64,000 bases of DNA from an uncultured Lachnospiraceae bacterium (GTDB taxonomy: Bacteria > Bacillota > Clostridia > Lachnospirales > Lachnospiraceae). The position numbers were made by a program, and so were the translations under genes. Shown piece by piece: positions 7,890-17,251 of the stretch (the first letter of the stretch is position 1; each line of letters opens with the position of its first letter). The DNA lies in NCBI GenBank assembly GCA_910578335.1, contig CAJTPU010000010.1, positions 57,092-121,091 on the forward strand, read 5' to 3'. Under the pieces are notes generated by a model. It had not been told where the DNA came from. It saw only the letters and a list, made by a program, of their open reading frames with translations, and did not search any database.

Positions 7890-9064
7890 AAACAGATATG
7901 CTTACAATTATAAGAAAAGAATTTGCCCGGTTTTTTAAGGATAGGAATCTGGTTCTGACGACCATTTTGCTCCCGGGTGTTTTGATTTACCTGATTTATA
8001 CCTTTATGGGAAACGGTATGATGAATGAGTTTATGACCGACGAGGATTATGTGGCAAAAGCCTATGTGCAGAATCTGCCGGATGAGCTTGCTCCCACTTT
8101 TGAACAGTTGTCTGCCGAGTGGACGGTGGTCTCCGATGCGGAAATCGAGGACACCAAGGCGCTAATTGCGGATAAGGAAGCGGACGTATTGATTGTGTTC
8201 CCCGCAGATTTTTCCGCAAAGGTTGCCGCATATGATGTTACGGGCGGCGAAGCGGCTCCGAATGTAGAGATTTATTATAATTCCACAGAGACGGAATCCT
8301 CCAACTTAAGGGGTATACTGGTGGAAATACTGGACCAGTATGAGGCTTCCATGATAAATAAGTTTGACGTCAACGCGGGCGACGGCGTATACAATCTTGC
8401 TTCTGAAAAGGACGTAACGGGACAGATTTTTGCCATGCTGCTGCCTATGCTGCTAATGACCTTTATGTTCAGCGGCTGTATGTCCGTAGCGCCTGAGGCG
8501 ATTGCAGGTGAGAAGGAGAGAGGAACGATTGCAACTCTCTTGGTAACGCCTATGAAACGAAGTGCGCTTGCCTTGGGAAAGGTTATCAGCTTAAGCTGTA
8601 TCGCCCTGCTGTCAGGACTTTCCAGCTTTGTGGGAACCATGCTGTCCATGCCCAATCTGATGGGCACGGAAGAGGGTGTGAATGCTTCAGTCTATGTGAT
8701 TACGGATTATCTGATGCTTTTAGGCATTATTTTGACGACGGTGCTGGTAATGGTGTCGCTGATTTCGATTATTTCCGCTATTGCAAAGAGCATCAAGGAG
8801 GCTTCCACAGCGGTATCTCCCCTTATGATTATTGTCATGGTAATCAGCCTTGTGCCGATGTTTGGCGGGGATGGGGAAAAGAGCCTTGCCATGTTCTTTA
8901 TTCCGCTTTATAACAGTGTGTTATGTATTCATGGTATTTTTTCCTTTACTTATCAGCCCGTATGGATTGTCATTACGATTCTTATGAATCTGGTGTACGC
9001 AGGCGTGCTGTCATGGGTGCTTACCAAATTGTTTAACAGTGAGAAGGTAATGTTCTCCAAATAA
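7886..9064 (+). CDS. natB: ABC-2 type permease, NatB-like
   Basis: 392 residues. One N-terminal helix (LTTILLPGVLIYLIYTFMG) is followed by a ~150-residue extracytoplasmic domain and then five or six helices. The conserved EAIAGEKERGTIATLLVTPM segment marks ABC-2 permeases. It is translationally coupled to natA (ATGA) and should be its membrane partner. NatB of Bacillus has the same layout. The substrate is uncertain; Na+, peptides or drugs are all possible. Confidence 0.85.
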   Translation: MKTDMLTIIRKEFARFFKDRNLVLTTILLPGVLIYLIYTFMGNGMMNEFMTDEDYVAKAYVQNLPDELAPTFEQLSAEWTVVSDAEIEDTKALIADKEADVLIVFPADFSAKVAAYDVTGGEAAPNVEIYYNSTETESSNLRGILVEILDQYEASMINKFDVNAGDGVYNLASEKDVTGQIFAMLLPMLLMTFMFSGCMSVAPEAIAGEKERGTIATLLVTPMKRSALALGKVISLSCIALLSGLSSFVGTMLSMPNLMGTEEGVNASVYVITDYLMLLGIILTTVLVMVSLISIISAIAKSIKEASTAVSPLMIIVMVISLVPMFGGDGEKSLAMFFIPLYNSVLCIHGIFSFTYQPVWIVITILMNLVYAGVLSWVLTKLFNSEKVMFSK

Positions 9065-9123
9065 GTGAAATAGGAGTTTCGTAATTGCCTAATAAGTGAA
9101 ATGCTATGGGGAAACAGCCGGGA

Positions 9124-9156
9124 GGGGGATATGTCAGAACAGGCATATCCCCCTTT
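9124..9156 (+). terminator. Terminator of natAB
   Basis: Perfect 10-bp stem GGGGGATATG / CATATCCCCC with a 10-nt loop, followed by TTT. The T-run is short but the stem is strong. Confidence 0.55.
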
Positions 9157-9240
9157 GACCATTGCAATCTGCCAAGCTTTCCTGCGGCTGATTTGCGGTG
9201 GTAAAGGAAGGAGGGGATTGTTACGGGAGATACGATAGGA

Positions 9241-9561
9241 TTGACGGTTTGGTTTGTATCAATGCTCATATGGGAGTGGTATGCACCGAGTTGGTCTGCT
9301 TTTACGAGGAATGTATGTGCCGTTACGATTTGCATTGTCGATGTGGTTTTGTTTGTGGTGCTGCTTCGGTATTGGAAGGTATCCTTAATTTTTTCGGCAA
9401 TCGGTGCGGGCGCGTACTGGCTGCTGGAGCTTTTTCCGAAGAATCCTAAGAAGCTGTCCCAAAGGCGGGATAAGGTTACGTTTCTGCAGGATATCCTGTT
9501 CTGTGCGGGAGGGTTCTGGCTGGGCATGCAGGTGCTGCTTGCAGGATTGCAGGGAAGGTGA
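9241..9561 (+). CDS. Small membrane protein, unknown
   Basis: 106 residues with three or four membrane segments (LTVWFVSMLIWEWYAP region, VTICIVDVVLFVVLL, SLIFSAIGAGAYWLL, DILFCAGGFWLGMQVLL) and a basic loop KNPKKLSQRRDK. I do not recognise the family. The TTG at 9241 has CGGGAGA upstream; an ATT start at 9217 after AAGGAAGGAGGGG is possible. It is flanked by the natAB terminator and a convergent lipoprotein gene. Confidence 0.55.
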   Translation: MTVWFVSMLIWEWYAPSWSAFTRNVCAVTICIVDVVLFVVLLRYWKVSLIFSAIGAGAYWLLELFPKNPKKLSQRRDKVTFLQDILFCAGGFWLGMQVLLAGLQGR

Positions 9562-9593
9562 TATTAAAATTCATTGTCGGGCGGCGAAGATGT

Positions 9594-10463
9594 TCAGCCG
9601 CTCATACAGACTGTTGCGGCTATTTCCATTACTTCTTCCTTTGTGAGCAAATCTGCTCTTAGACGAAGATTATAGCAATAAAAGTCCGATTCCTTTGCAA
9701 AGTATACGCTGTAATACTGTACGGTTTCTCCGTTTTCTTCTTCTACTGACATTAAGGTAAGCAGTGCCGGACATTGCTCTATAGAAAGAGATTCCTGTTC
9801 ACTGTGATACATATGATTGTCATAATCTGCAACCTCCAGCATTTCTCCTGAAACAATACGAGGTTTTACCCTGTCTCCGTTTAAGATATAAATACCGCCG
9901 CAGGTTACGGAATCTTTTTCATCAATAAGCGTTAAACTGCAGCCGCCAAAATTGCCTCCTGCATAGGGGTCGTAGTCACCTGTGAGGATTGTTTCGGGAA
10001 ATGTAAATGTCAGATAGTCCTCCATCTCCACGCTGTTATCAAGTAAATGCTCTATATTGCCCGTGCGAATATCGATACTGAGCATGGTCTGCATGTCAAC
10101 CAACCGTACAAATCCCAATTGCCCGTCCTGTCTGGTTGAAAAATCCAATCTGTATGCCTTGTCTTCTGCAAGAAGGGTATAAAAATAATACTTCTCAGAA
10201 GAAGACAAATAGGATTCGCGTAAATTTTCCCAGTAAAGCAAGTCCTGCAGGCAAAGCTCCTCTTTTTCGGCAAGCATTTTTATCTTATCCATTGTCAGCG
10301 CTTCTTGTATGATTTCTTCCGGTTCTTCTTTTGATGCCGCTTCAGTTGGCAGCACGTTGCCTGTTATTTCTGTCTGGTGCTCTTTGGGTTTTTCTGCCTG
10401 CACGGCACAACCGGAAAAAAATAGAAAAAATATAAAAGAGAGAAGGATGTAGGATTTTTTCAT
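9594..10463 (-). CDS. Predicted lipoprotein, unknown
   Basis: 289 residues. The signal peptide MKKSYILLSFIFFLFFSGCA ends in a lipobox (FSGC), so the mature protein is anchored by a lipidated Cys on the outer face of the membrane. The mature part is acidic, with no motif I recognise. The start at 10463 has GAGG eight bases upstream; the frame is open further upstream but has no ribosome site. It is transcribed divergently from metG, with the T-box leader between. Confidence 0.75.
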   Translation of the reverse strand: MKKSYILLSFIFFLFFSGCAVQAEKPKEHQTEITGNVLPTEAASKEEPEEIIQEALTMDKIKMLAEKEELCLQDLLYWENLRESYLSSSEKYYFYTLLAEDKAYRLDFSTRQDGQLGFVRLVDMQTMLSIDIRTGNIEHLLDNSVEMEDYLTFTFPETILTGDYDPYAGGNFGGCSLTLIDEKDSVTCGGIYILNGDRVKPRIVSGEMLEVADYDNHMYHSEQESLSIEQCPALLTLMSVEEENGETVQYYSVYFAKESDFYCYNLRLRADLLTKEEVMEIAATVCMSG

Positions 10464-10626
10464 ATTGGCGCCTCGCTGTGTGCTGATTTGTTTTTGGGAT
10501 AAAATGTTTTCTAAAGTGTAACATGATTTTGTGATTTTTTCAAAGTATAATGATTTGCTTTTCATAATTTGCGATGTTCTATGGAAAGATATAAGGCAGT
10601 GGTACTTTATTTTTGCAAGCCTCGAG

Positions 10627-10655
10627 TTGACAGGAAAGAAAATTTATGCTACCCT
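10627..10655 (+). promoter_or_regulatory. Promoter of metG T-box leader
   Basis: -35 TTGACA (10627-10632), 17-bp spacer, -10 TACCCT (10650-10655). It stands just before the start of T-box stem I. Confidence 0.6.
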
Positions 10656-10661
10656 AATCCC

Positions 10662-11005
10662 AACAGCAAGCAAAACGCAATGACGAAGAGAGTACCCACA
10701 GAATGCTTTTACAGAGAATCTTCCGACATGGCGGGCTTTAAGCCACCGCCGTAGAAGCTGAGAGGAAGAAAATGCGGCAATGGGGAACATGGCTTCCGAG
10801 CAGTGCACCGAGCGGCAGAATACATTTGACACTAGTGTCGCATATGTATATCTGCAGTAAGGCTGCAACAGGTCCGCCTGTTATAGCGGAGGGTGTTGTC
10901 TGACACTCGCAGAGGTTCTTTTCGTGAGGAAAGAATAAAAAGAAGTGGTAACACGGATGCATGTCCGTCTTCTTACACCGTAAGGTGCAGGAAGGCGGAT
11001 TTTTT
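10662..11005 (+). ncRNA. T-box riboswitch, tRNA-Met specific
   Basis: A tRNA-sensing leader of about 345 nt before metG. Visible T-box landmarks are AATGACGAAGAGAGTAC at the stem I start, the GCTGAGAGGAAGA element, a likely specifier codon ATG at 10789-10791 (in GGGGAACATGGCTTCC), and the T-box sequence AAGTGGTAACACGG near 10943-10956. The antiterminator pairs ACGGA with TCCGT. The competing terminator (10965-10998) pairs CCGTCTTC with GAAGGCGG and is followed by six T. Uncharged tRNA-Met should stabilise the antiterminator and switch metG on. The T-box core differs from the common TGGNACCGCG at two positions. Confidence 0.88.
10965..11005 (+). terminator. T-box regulated terminator before metG
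   Basis: Stem CCGTCTTC / GAAGGCGG with an inner TTAC/GTAA pairing, then TTTTTT. Its 5' arm overlaps the TCCGT that the antiterminator uses, so the two folds exclude each other. Confidence 0.8.
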
Positions 11006-11057
11006 AATTGCGAAGCTCGCAATTGCCTAATCGACAGGTACATGGAAAGGAGAAGGT

Positions 11058-13073
11058 ATGGAAAGAGAAAAGTATTACATTACAACAGCGATTGCCTATA
11101 CCTCGGGCAAGCCGCATATCGGCAATAATTATGAGGTGGTGCTGGCTGACAGTATTGCCAGATTTAAACGGGCGCAGGGATATGACGTGTTTTTTCAGAC
11201 AGGAACAGATGAGCACGGACAGAAAATCGAGTTGAAGGCACAGGAGGCAGGCGTGACGCCGAAGGCGTTTGTGGACAATGTGGCAGGCGTGATAAAGGAT
11301 TTGTGCGATATGCTCCATGTTTCTTATGACAAATTTATCAGGACAACGGATAGAGACCATGAGAAGCAGGTACAAAAGATATTTAAAAAGCTTTATGAGC
11401 AGGGGGATATTTACAAGGGCGCGTATGAAGGGCTTTACTGTACACCCTGCGAATCTTTCTGGACGGAATCCCAGCTTGTAGACGGAAAATGTCCGGACTG
11501 CGGCAGGGAGGTAAAGCCGGCAAAGGAAGAAGCATATTTTTTCAAAATGAGTAAATATGCCGACAGGCTGATAGCGCATATCAATGCGCATCCGGAATTT
11601 ATACAGCCGGTATCCCGCAAAAATGAAATGATGAACAATTTCCTGCTGCCGGGGCTGCAGGACTTATGTGTTTCCCGTACTTCTTTTAAGTGGGGGATTC
11701 CTGTGGACTTTGATGAGAAGCACGTGGTTTATGTGTGGCTGGATGCACTCAGCAATTATATCACCGGCATCGGCTATGATGCGGATGGCGGGAGTACGGA
11801 GCAGTACAAAAAGCTGTGGCCGGCAGACCTGCATTTGATAGGAAAAGACATCATACGTTTCCACACAATTTATTGGCCGATTTTCCTGATGGCGCTGGGC
11901 GAGCCGCTGCCGAAGCAGATTTTCGGACATCCGTGGCTTTTGCAGGGCGATGGGAAAATGAGCAAGTCGAAGGGGAATGTTATCTATGCGGACGATTTGG
12001 TGGATTTTTTTGGCGTGGATGCGGTTCGGTATTTTGTGCTGCATGAGATGCCGTTTGAAAATGACGGCGTGATTACCTGGGAGCTGATGGTGGAAAGATT
12101 AAATTCCGACCTTGCCAATACGCTGGGTAATCTTGTCAACCGCACTATTTCCATGACGAACCAGTATTTTGGCGGTGTGCTGACCGGCGGCAGCAGTACG
12201 GCGGAGGAAGCGGTTTTGGATGACGACTTAAAGGCGGTGGTAATTGGTGCGCTGCCTAAGGTTTCAGCCAAGATGGAGGAGCTGAGGGCTGCTGACGCGC
12301 TGACGGAAATTTTTGCCCTGTTTAAACGCTGCAATAAGTATATTGACGAGACGGAGCCTTGGAAGCTGGCAAAGCAGGAGGACAAAAAAGAAAGGCTTGC
12401 CGCAGTGCTTTACCATCTGGCGGACAGTATTGTGACGGGAGCGTCACTTTTGGCGCCGTTCTTACCGGAGACGGCGGAAAAAATTGCAAAGCAGTTTCAC
12501 ACGAGTCTCAGAAGTTTTGACGAGTTGGATAAGACGGGGCTTTATCCAAAGGGCAATGCAGTGACAAAGGAGCCGGAAATCCTTTTTGCCAGACAGGATA
12601 TCAAAAAAGTAAAAGAAAAAGCGGATGAAATGTATGCGGCAAGGCGTGCAAAGCAGGAGAAGGCTGCCGCATACGCTCCAGATGTACAGGAGGCGGATGC
12701 CGGAGGCGCAAAGCAGGAGGGCAGTGCGGCGGATACGGCGGTTAAGCCGGAGATTACTTATGATGATTTTGCGAAGCTGCAGTTTCAGGTAGGAGAAATC
12801 ATTGCCTGCGAGGCGGTGCCGAAGTCGAAAAAGCTGCTCTGCTCACAGGTGAAAATCGGCAGTCAGGTAAAGCAGATTGTATCCGGCATCAAGGCGTATT
12901 ACACACCGGAGGAGATGGTGGGCAAAAAGGTCATGGTGCTGGTAAACTTAAAACCTGCAAAGCTTGCCGGCGTTATATCTGAGGGAATGCTGCTTTGCGC
13001 CGAAAATGCAGAGGGACAGCTTGCGCTTATGACGCCGGAGAAGGATATGCCGGCGGGCGCGGAGATATGTTAG
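11058..13073 (+). CDS. metG: Methionine--tRNA ligase
   Basis: 671 residues; charges tRNA-Met with methionine in the cytoplasm. The class I signature is PHIG at residues 19-22 (a HIGH variant) and KMSKS at about 300-304 in DGKMSKSKGN. CTPC and CPDC pairs form a zinc site. The C-terminal ~110 residues (FAKLQFQVGEI onward) are a tRNA-binding domain that dimerises the enzyme, after a lysine/alanine-rich linker. GAAAGGAGAAGGT precedes the ATG. Expression is controlled by the T-box leader. Length agrees with Bacillus MetS. Confidence 0.97.
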   Translation: MEREKYYITTAIAYTSGKPHIGNNYEVVLADSIARFKRAQGYDVFFQTGTDEHGQKIELKAQEAGVTPKAFVDNVAGVIKDLCDMLHVSYDKFIRTTDRDHEKQVQKIFKKLYEQGDIYKGAYEGLYCTPCESFWTESQLVDGKCPDCGREVKPAKEEAYFFKMSKYADRLIAHINAHPEFIQPVSRKNEMMNNFLLPGLQDLCVSRTSFKWGIPVDFDEKHVVYVWLDALSNYITGIGYDADGGSTEQYKKLWPADLHLIGKDIIRFHTIYWPIFLMALGEPLPKQIFGHPWLLQGDGKMSKSKGNVIYADDLVDFFGVDAVRYFVLHEMPFENDGVITWELMVERLNSDLANTLGNLVNRTISMTNQYFGGVLTGGSSTAEEAVLDDDLKAVVIGALPKVSAKMEELRAADALTEIFALFKRCNKYIDETEPWKLAKQEDKKERLAAVLYHLADSIVTGASLLAPFLPETAEKIAKQFHTSLRSFDELDKTGLYPKGNAVTKEPEILFARQDIKKVKEKADEMYAARRAKQEKAAAYAPDVQEADAGGAKQEGSAADTAVKPEITYDDFAKLQFQVGEIIACEAVPKSKKLLCSQVKIGSQVKQIVSGIKAYYTPEEMVGKKVMVLVNLKPAKLAGVISEGMLLCAENAEGQLALMTPEKDMPAGAEIC

Positions 13074-13180
13074 TGCATTGAATTTATCGAAAATTTCCGA
13101 TAAAAATGTTTTGCAGGGTAATAAATTTGTAAAATTTATATGAAACCACTTAAAAAATATTAGGGAATAGTGTATAATAA

Positions 13181-13214
13181 TTGCATGGTGTGCTTCGGGG
13201 CACCATGCAATTTT
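13181..13214 (+). terminator. Hairpin after metG
   Basis: Perfect 10-bp stem TTGCATGGTG / CACCATGCAA, 10-nt loop, then TTTT. It most likely ends the metG transcript. A TATAAT-like box lies just before it (13173-13178), so it could also be an early 5' UTR structure of the next gene. Confidence 0.6.
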
Positions 13215-13246
13215 GATGTAGACGAAGAGAAGGGGATAGCGAGGGA

Positions 13247-14194
13247 ATGAAAAAAGAAGACTTTTATTTTGATTCCAGAGACAATCACTCTCGGATACAT
13301 GCCGTCAGATGGACGCCGGATGTTGGCAATGTCGTGGCTGTCGTACAGATTGTACACGGTATGTCGGAATATGTCGAAAGGTATGAGGAAGTGGCTGCAT
13401 TTCTGACAGAGAGAGGATTTGTTGTCACAGGCGATGACCATCTGGGTCATGGAAAGAGCGTGCCTGAGGGAGGGCTGCAGGGCTATTTTTGCGAACAGGA
13501 CCCGGCGACCGTAGTAGTACGGGATGTGCACAGACTGAAAAAAATGACGCAGGAGATGTACCCCGGAGTGCCATATTTCATTTTGGGTCACAGTATGGGC
13601 TCCTTTATTCTCCGAAATTATATCTGCAGGTATGGCTCCGGCATTGACGGTGCGCTGCTCGTGGGAACGGGTATGCAGTCCAATGCACTTTTGTGTCTTT
13701 CCAAGGCGGCGGCAGCCGTAGTAGGATTTTTTAAAGGTGCAAAGCATCCCAGCCGTTTTATTGACAAGGGTGCTTTTGGCGGCTACAATAAGCGTATCGA
13801 GGGAGCCGTAACGGATTTTGACTGGCTTTCGAGGGATTCTGACAGAGTGGAAGCGTATATTGCCGATAAGGACTGCGGTTTTATCTTTACGGTAAACGGC
13901 TTTAAAACACTGTTTGAATTGATAGCAAGAGTAAAAAAACGGGAAAATCTTTTAAAAATTCCGAAAGAACTGCCGGTTATTTTTCTTTCGGGAGAGGACG
14001 ACCCGGTGGGAGATTACGGAAAAGGGGTAAGAAAGGCATATCAGTCGCTTGTGGATGCAGGGCTTACGGATGTGGAGATAAAGCTGTATCCGCAGGACAG
14101 ACATGAGCTTTTGGGAGAACCGGACCGTAAGAAGGTGATGGAAGACATAGAAATATGGCTGACAAAGCACCTTGCCATTCGAAGCGAAATTTGA
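13247..14194 (+). CDS. Alpha/beta hydrolase, monoacylglycerol-lipase/lysophospholipase type
   Basis: 315 residues of the serine aminopeptidase S33 (Hydrolase_4) group. The catalytic triad can be read: Ser in GHSMG, Asp in SGEDDPVG and His in DRHELL. Nearby VVQIVHGMSEYVERYEEVA and GDDHLGHGKS blocks are characteristic of monoglyceride lipases and lysophospholipases. No signal peptide, so it acts in the cytoplasm or at the inner membrane face. Substrate is inferred only from family. A GNAT acetyltransferase follows at 60 bp. Confidence 0.88.
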   Translation: MKKEDFYFDSRDNHSRIHAVRWTPDVGNVVAVVQIVHGMSEYVERYEEVAAFLTERGFVVTGDDHLGHGKSVPEGGLQGYFCEQDPATVVVRDVHRLKKMTQEMYPGVPYFILGHSMGSFILRNYICRYGSGIDGALLVGTGMQSNALLCLSKAAAAVVGFFKGAKHPSRFIDKGAFGGYNKRIEGAVTDFDWLSRDSDRVEAYIADKDCGFIFTVNGFKTLFELIARVKKRENLLKIPKELPVIFLSGEDDPVGDYGKGVRKAYQSLVDAGLTDVEIKLYPQDRHELLGEPDRKKVMEDIEIWLTKHLAIRSEI

Positions 14195-14253
14195 TATGAT
14201 TTACAAAGGAAAGTTTCGGACGGCAGCCCGGCGAAGGGGATAAATTTTTAATT

Positions 14254-14736
14254 ATGAGGAAAATGGATAAGGCGCTTTACCAGATACGGTGGGCGACTTC
14301 TGAGGACTGGCAGGCAGTCATGGACATGGTCTGGCGGACTTTTATGCAGTTTGAGGCGGGGGATTATACACAGGAAGGGATTGCCAGCTTTTGGGATTTT
14401 ATTACTGACAACAGGCTGTACAGGATGTTTGTGGAGGGCAACTATCCTATGCTGGTGGCAGTGGACGGAAACCGGATTATCGGGCAGATATCTGTCAGGA
14501 ACGGCAACCACATTTCACTTTTGTTTGTGGATAAGGATTATCACAAAAAGGGAGTGGGGCGCAGACTGGTGGAACGGATGGCAGAGTATCTGAAAAAGGA
14601 CCGGCATGAGGTTTATATGTCAGTCAAGGCAGCTCCATATGCGCTCGGTTTTTATTATAGGGTGGGCTTTCATGCCTGCTCGCCGGAGGAGGAATATTCC
14701 GGTATCCGCGTGACTTCTATGGAAAAGTTCCTGTAA
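14254..14736 (+). CDS. GNAT family N-acetyltransferase
   Basis: 160 residues. The acetyl-CoA binding segment is LFVDKDYHKKGVGRRLVERM, matching the GNAT motif A R/Q-x-x-G-x-G/A, and the C-terminal ALGFYYRVGFHA block is the usual motif B. It transfers an acetyl group to an unknown amine. The start used is the ATG at 14254; a second ATG at 14263 is closer to a GAGGA element. Confidence 0.85.
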   Translation: MRKMDKALYQIRWATSEDWQAVMDMVWRTFMQFEAGDYTQEGIASFWDFITDNRLYRMFVEGNYPMLVAVDGNRIIGQISVRNGNHISLLFVDKDYHKKGVGRRLVERMAEYLKKDRHEVYMSVKAAPYALGFYYRVGFHACSPEEEYSGIRVTSMEKFL

Positions 14737-14781
14737 TGGCAATTGCGAATTACGCTAAAGAACAGAACGGAAGGTGCTTAC

Positions 14782-15507
14782 ATGGGTAAATGGTTTGATA
14801 TTGAAAGTCCGCTGATTCAATTTCTCAATAAAGTGGCGGATTTGATGTGGCTGAATATTCTGACGTTGCTGTGTTGTATTCCCATCATCACGGTAGGAGC
14901 TTCTCTTACCTCGGCACATTATGTTGCTTTGAAACTGCACCGCAATGAGGAAGGGTACATCACAAAGGACTTTTTCAGGTCGTTTAAAATGAATTTTAAG
15001 CAGTCGACAGCCATATGGCTGATTATACTGCTTGTGCTGATTGTTTTCAGCGCAGATTTTTACATTATGAATAACGTGGAAGAAGTCAAAATTCCGACGG
15101 CATTGCAGGTGGTGATTATGGCGATTGCCATATTGTTCCTGTTTATGGTTCTATGGGTATTTGCCGTGCAGGCAAAATTCGTCAATACGGTCACTAAAAC
15201 CATCAAAAATGCGTTTGCTCTGAGTGTGATTCAGATACCCAGAACGATTCTGATGGTGATTTTGTATGTGCTGCCGTATGTACTCTGTATTTTCAGCCTC
15301 AGGCTGTTTCCCATTATACTGGTACTGGGGATATCCGTTCCGGTGTACGTGAGCGCCATGCTCTACAACAAAATGTTTAAAAAACTGGAAGATAAAATAC
15401 TTGAGCGGCTCGAGGGGGAGAACACTGCAGAAGACGGTGGAGAGCCTTTGGAAGAAGACAAAATATTTAGCGACAAACCGATTCTTGAGGACACAGAAAA
15501 AGACTGA
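14782..15507 (+). CDS. DUF624 (YesL-like) membrane protein
   Basis: 241 residues. The start MGKWFDIESPLIQFLNKVAD and the helix DLMWLNILTLLCCIPIITVG are characteristic of DUF624/YesL proteins, with about five membrane segments. The tail is acidic and hydrophilic. Relatives often sit with sugar ABC transporter genes, but the role is unproven. The ATG at 14782 follows GGAAGGTG. It is followed by the diguanylate cyclase gene. Confidence 0.85.
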   Translation: MGKWFDIESPLIQFLNKVADLMWLNILTLLCCIPIITVGASLTSAHYVALKLHRNEEGYITKDFFRSFKMNFKQSTAIWLIILLVLIVFSADFYIMNNVEEVKIPTALQVVIMAIAILFLFMVLWVFAVQAKFVNTVTKTIKNAFALSVIQIPRTILMVILYVLPYVLCIFSLRLFPIILVLGISVPVYVSAMLYNKMFKKLEDKILERLEGENTAEDGGEPLEEDKIFSDKPILEDTEKD

Positions 15508-15570
15508 TGATGTGCCGAATGAGGGATTTTGGGGATTACAGCCGCTTGAGCGGCGGAATGAGAGAAGAAA

Positions 15571-17043
15571 ATGAGAGGTAAACGCATAAACAGAAATGTT
15601 ACACAATGGCTGGTTCCCGTGTCGATACTGCTTGTGGTGTTTATTGTATTGTTGGTACGGTTTAGTGTACAGGGCAAGCGGAAGGAACGCTCAGATGCCG
15701 AGGAGAAAATGATTACCATGGTACAGGGCTATGCTGCACAAATGCAGATGCTTTTGTATGGCGTTTCGAAGAGTGCAGATTCGGCGGCGGCTTATATGGC
15801 AATGGACAGCGATGCACAGTGGGAAGCGGTGCTGGCGGCAGTTTGTGACAGTGAAGAGGTCTATGATGCTGTGGTCTGTGATACAAATGGTGCAGGATAC
15901 CGGCTAAATGGTGAAAGCGTCAATCTGGCAGAAACGGAATACTTTAAAACTGTTTCTACGGAAGCGGAAACGATTCTCTATGTGGCGGATGACGGTATTT
16001 CAGGACAGCCGGCGATATTGGTAGCTGCCCCCGTGATACAAAATGAGAGTGCCGTGAGTTATGTACTTTGCTATGTGGATGTTACAAGATTTGAAAAGCT
16101 GGTAAAGAATACGCACTTGAATTCCAATACTTTTTATATGCTTTTAGAGAATTCCGGACAGATTGTAGATGTGGCGGGCGGCACAAAAAGTCCTTTGTGC
16201 ATAGAAACGGGAAATTACTTTACGTTTCTGAGGGAAGAACAGGATGGAAAGGTGATAGACCGCCTGTATTCGCGTGTACAGAATAAGAATTCCGATATTA
16301 CTTACCTGAAGCTGCAAAAGGATGCGAGAGGGCTGGTTTACGCACCGGTGGGCATAGGGAGCTTTACGCTGTTAGCCGGAATTGAGAAATCCTATATTGA
16401 TTCCGTGGTGAAGCATAACTGGTCACCCAATAATGCGATGGTCTGGCAGATTGTCATTGTGTTAATTCTCTTTGTGGGAGCGATATTAACTATCTATATG
16501 ATATCGCAGATGAAGAGTAATGAGAAGGGGAAGGAGCTTGCCAATAAGGCGGATACCGACCTTCTTACGGATTTGCTCAACAAGATGGCGACAGAGAGAA
16601 AGATTAAAGAACATATTGCGGAGCACCCGGGAGAGATGGGACTTTTGTTTGTCCTTGATATTGATAATTTTAAAAAGATTAACGATACCATGGGGCATGC
16701 GTTTGGAGACGAGGTGCTGCGGACGCTTGGCTGGCGGATTAAGGCGGAGTTTCGTGCCACGGACATTGTGGGACGTACAGGAGGCGATGAGTTTACCATA
16801 TTTTTGTGTAATATGAAATCCGAAGAAATTATTCGGACGGAGGCAAGCCGTGTAGAAAAGTTTTTCAAAGATTTCAGGGCAGGAGAATCTGTCAAGTATT
16901 CTGCAACGGCAAGTATCGGCGCGGCGATTTTCCCTACGGATGCCAGAGATTTTGAAGGGCTTTACAAGGCGGCAGATAAGGCGCTGTATACGGCTAAAAA
17001 ACGCGGCAAAAATCAATTGGCATTTTATGGAGACACAAAATAA
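15571..17043 (+). CDS. Diguanylate cyclase with extracytoplasmic Cache-type sensor
   Basis: 490 residues. One N-terminal helix (WLVPVSILLVVFIVLLV), an extracellular ~260-residue region fitting a dCache sensor, a second helix (VWQIVIVLILFVGAILTIYM), then a GGDEF domain. The active-site GGDEF is intact at 404-408, and an RxxD inhibitory site (RATD) lies five residues before it. It should make cyclic di-GMP in response to an external ligand, with product inhibition. No EAL domain. A hairpin leader of the type seen before natA precedes the start. Confidence 0.93.
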   Translation: MRGKRINRNVTQWLVPVSILLVVFIVLLVRFSVQGKRKERSDAEEKMITMVQGYAAQMQMLLYGVSKSADSAAAYMAMDSDAQWEAVLAAVCDSEEVYDAVVCDTNGAGYRLNGESVNLAETEYFKTVSTEAETILYVADDGISGQPAILVAAPVIQNESAVSYVLCYVDVTRFEKLVKNTHLNSNTFYMLLENSGQIVDVAGGTKSPLCIETGNYFTFLREEQDGKVIDRLYSRVQNKNSDITYLKLQKDARGLVYAPVGIGSFTLLAGIEKSYIDSVVKHNWSPNNAMVWQIVIVLILFVGAILTIYMISQMKSNEKGKELANKADTDLLTDLLNKMATERKIKEHIAEHPGEMGLLFVLDIDNFKKINDTMGHAFGDEVLRTLGWRIKAEFRATDIVGRTGGDEFTIFLCNMKSEEIIRTEASRVEKFFKDFRAGESVKYSATASIGAAIFPTDARDFEGLYKAADKALYTAKKRGKNQLAFYGDTK

Positions 17044-17251
17044 CATTAATTTTGTACAACATGTATAGTAAGAAAAAGGTTTTTTGGTCAACTTGTCGGT
17101 AGAAAATGAAAAAAGTGATGATTATAAGCAAAATTTACAATCAGAAGAGAAATCTTTGTGTAATAGTGGTATGGCGGTAATGAAGATTTTCCTATATACT
17201 AGATTCAGTTAGTGGTACGTAAGTATCTTTTAATGAGAAAGGAGTTTTACA

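Noticed and set aside
10569..10754. Open frame in the metG leader
   Set aside because: It covers the T-box promoter and stem I; no protein-like composition or ribosome site.
11004..11591. 195-residue minus-strand frame over the metG start
   Set aside because: Antisense shadow of a certain housekeeping gene.
17171..17200. Promoter of msmK
   Set aside because: A TATACT is present at 17195 but no -35 at a usable spacing; I could not define it, and the rest of 17044-17251 shows nothing clear.
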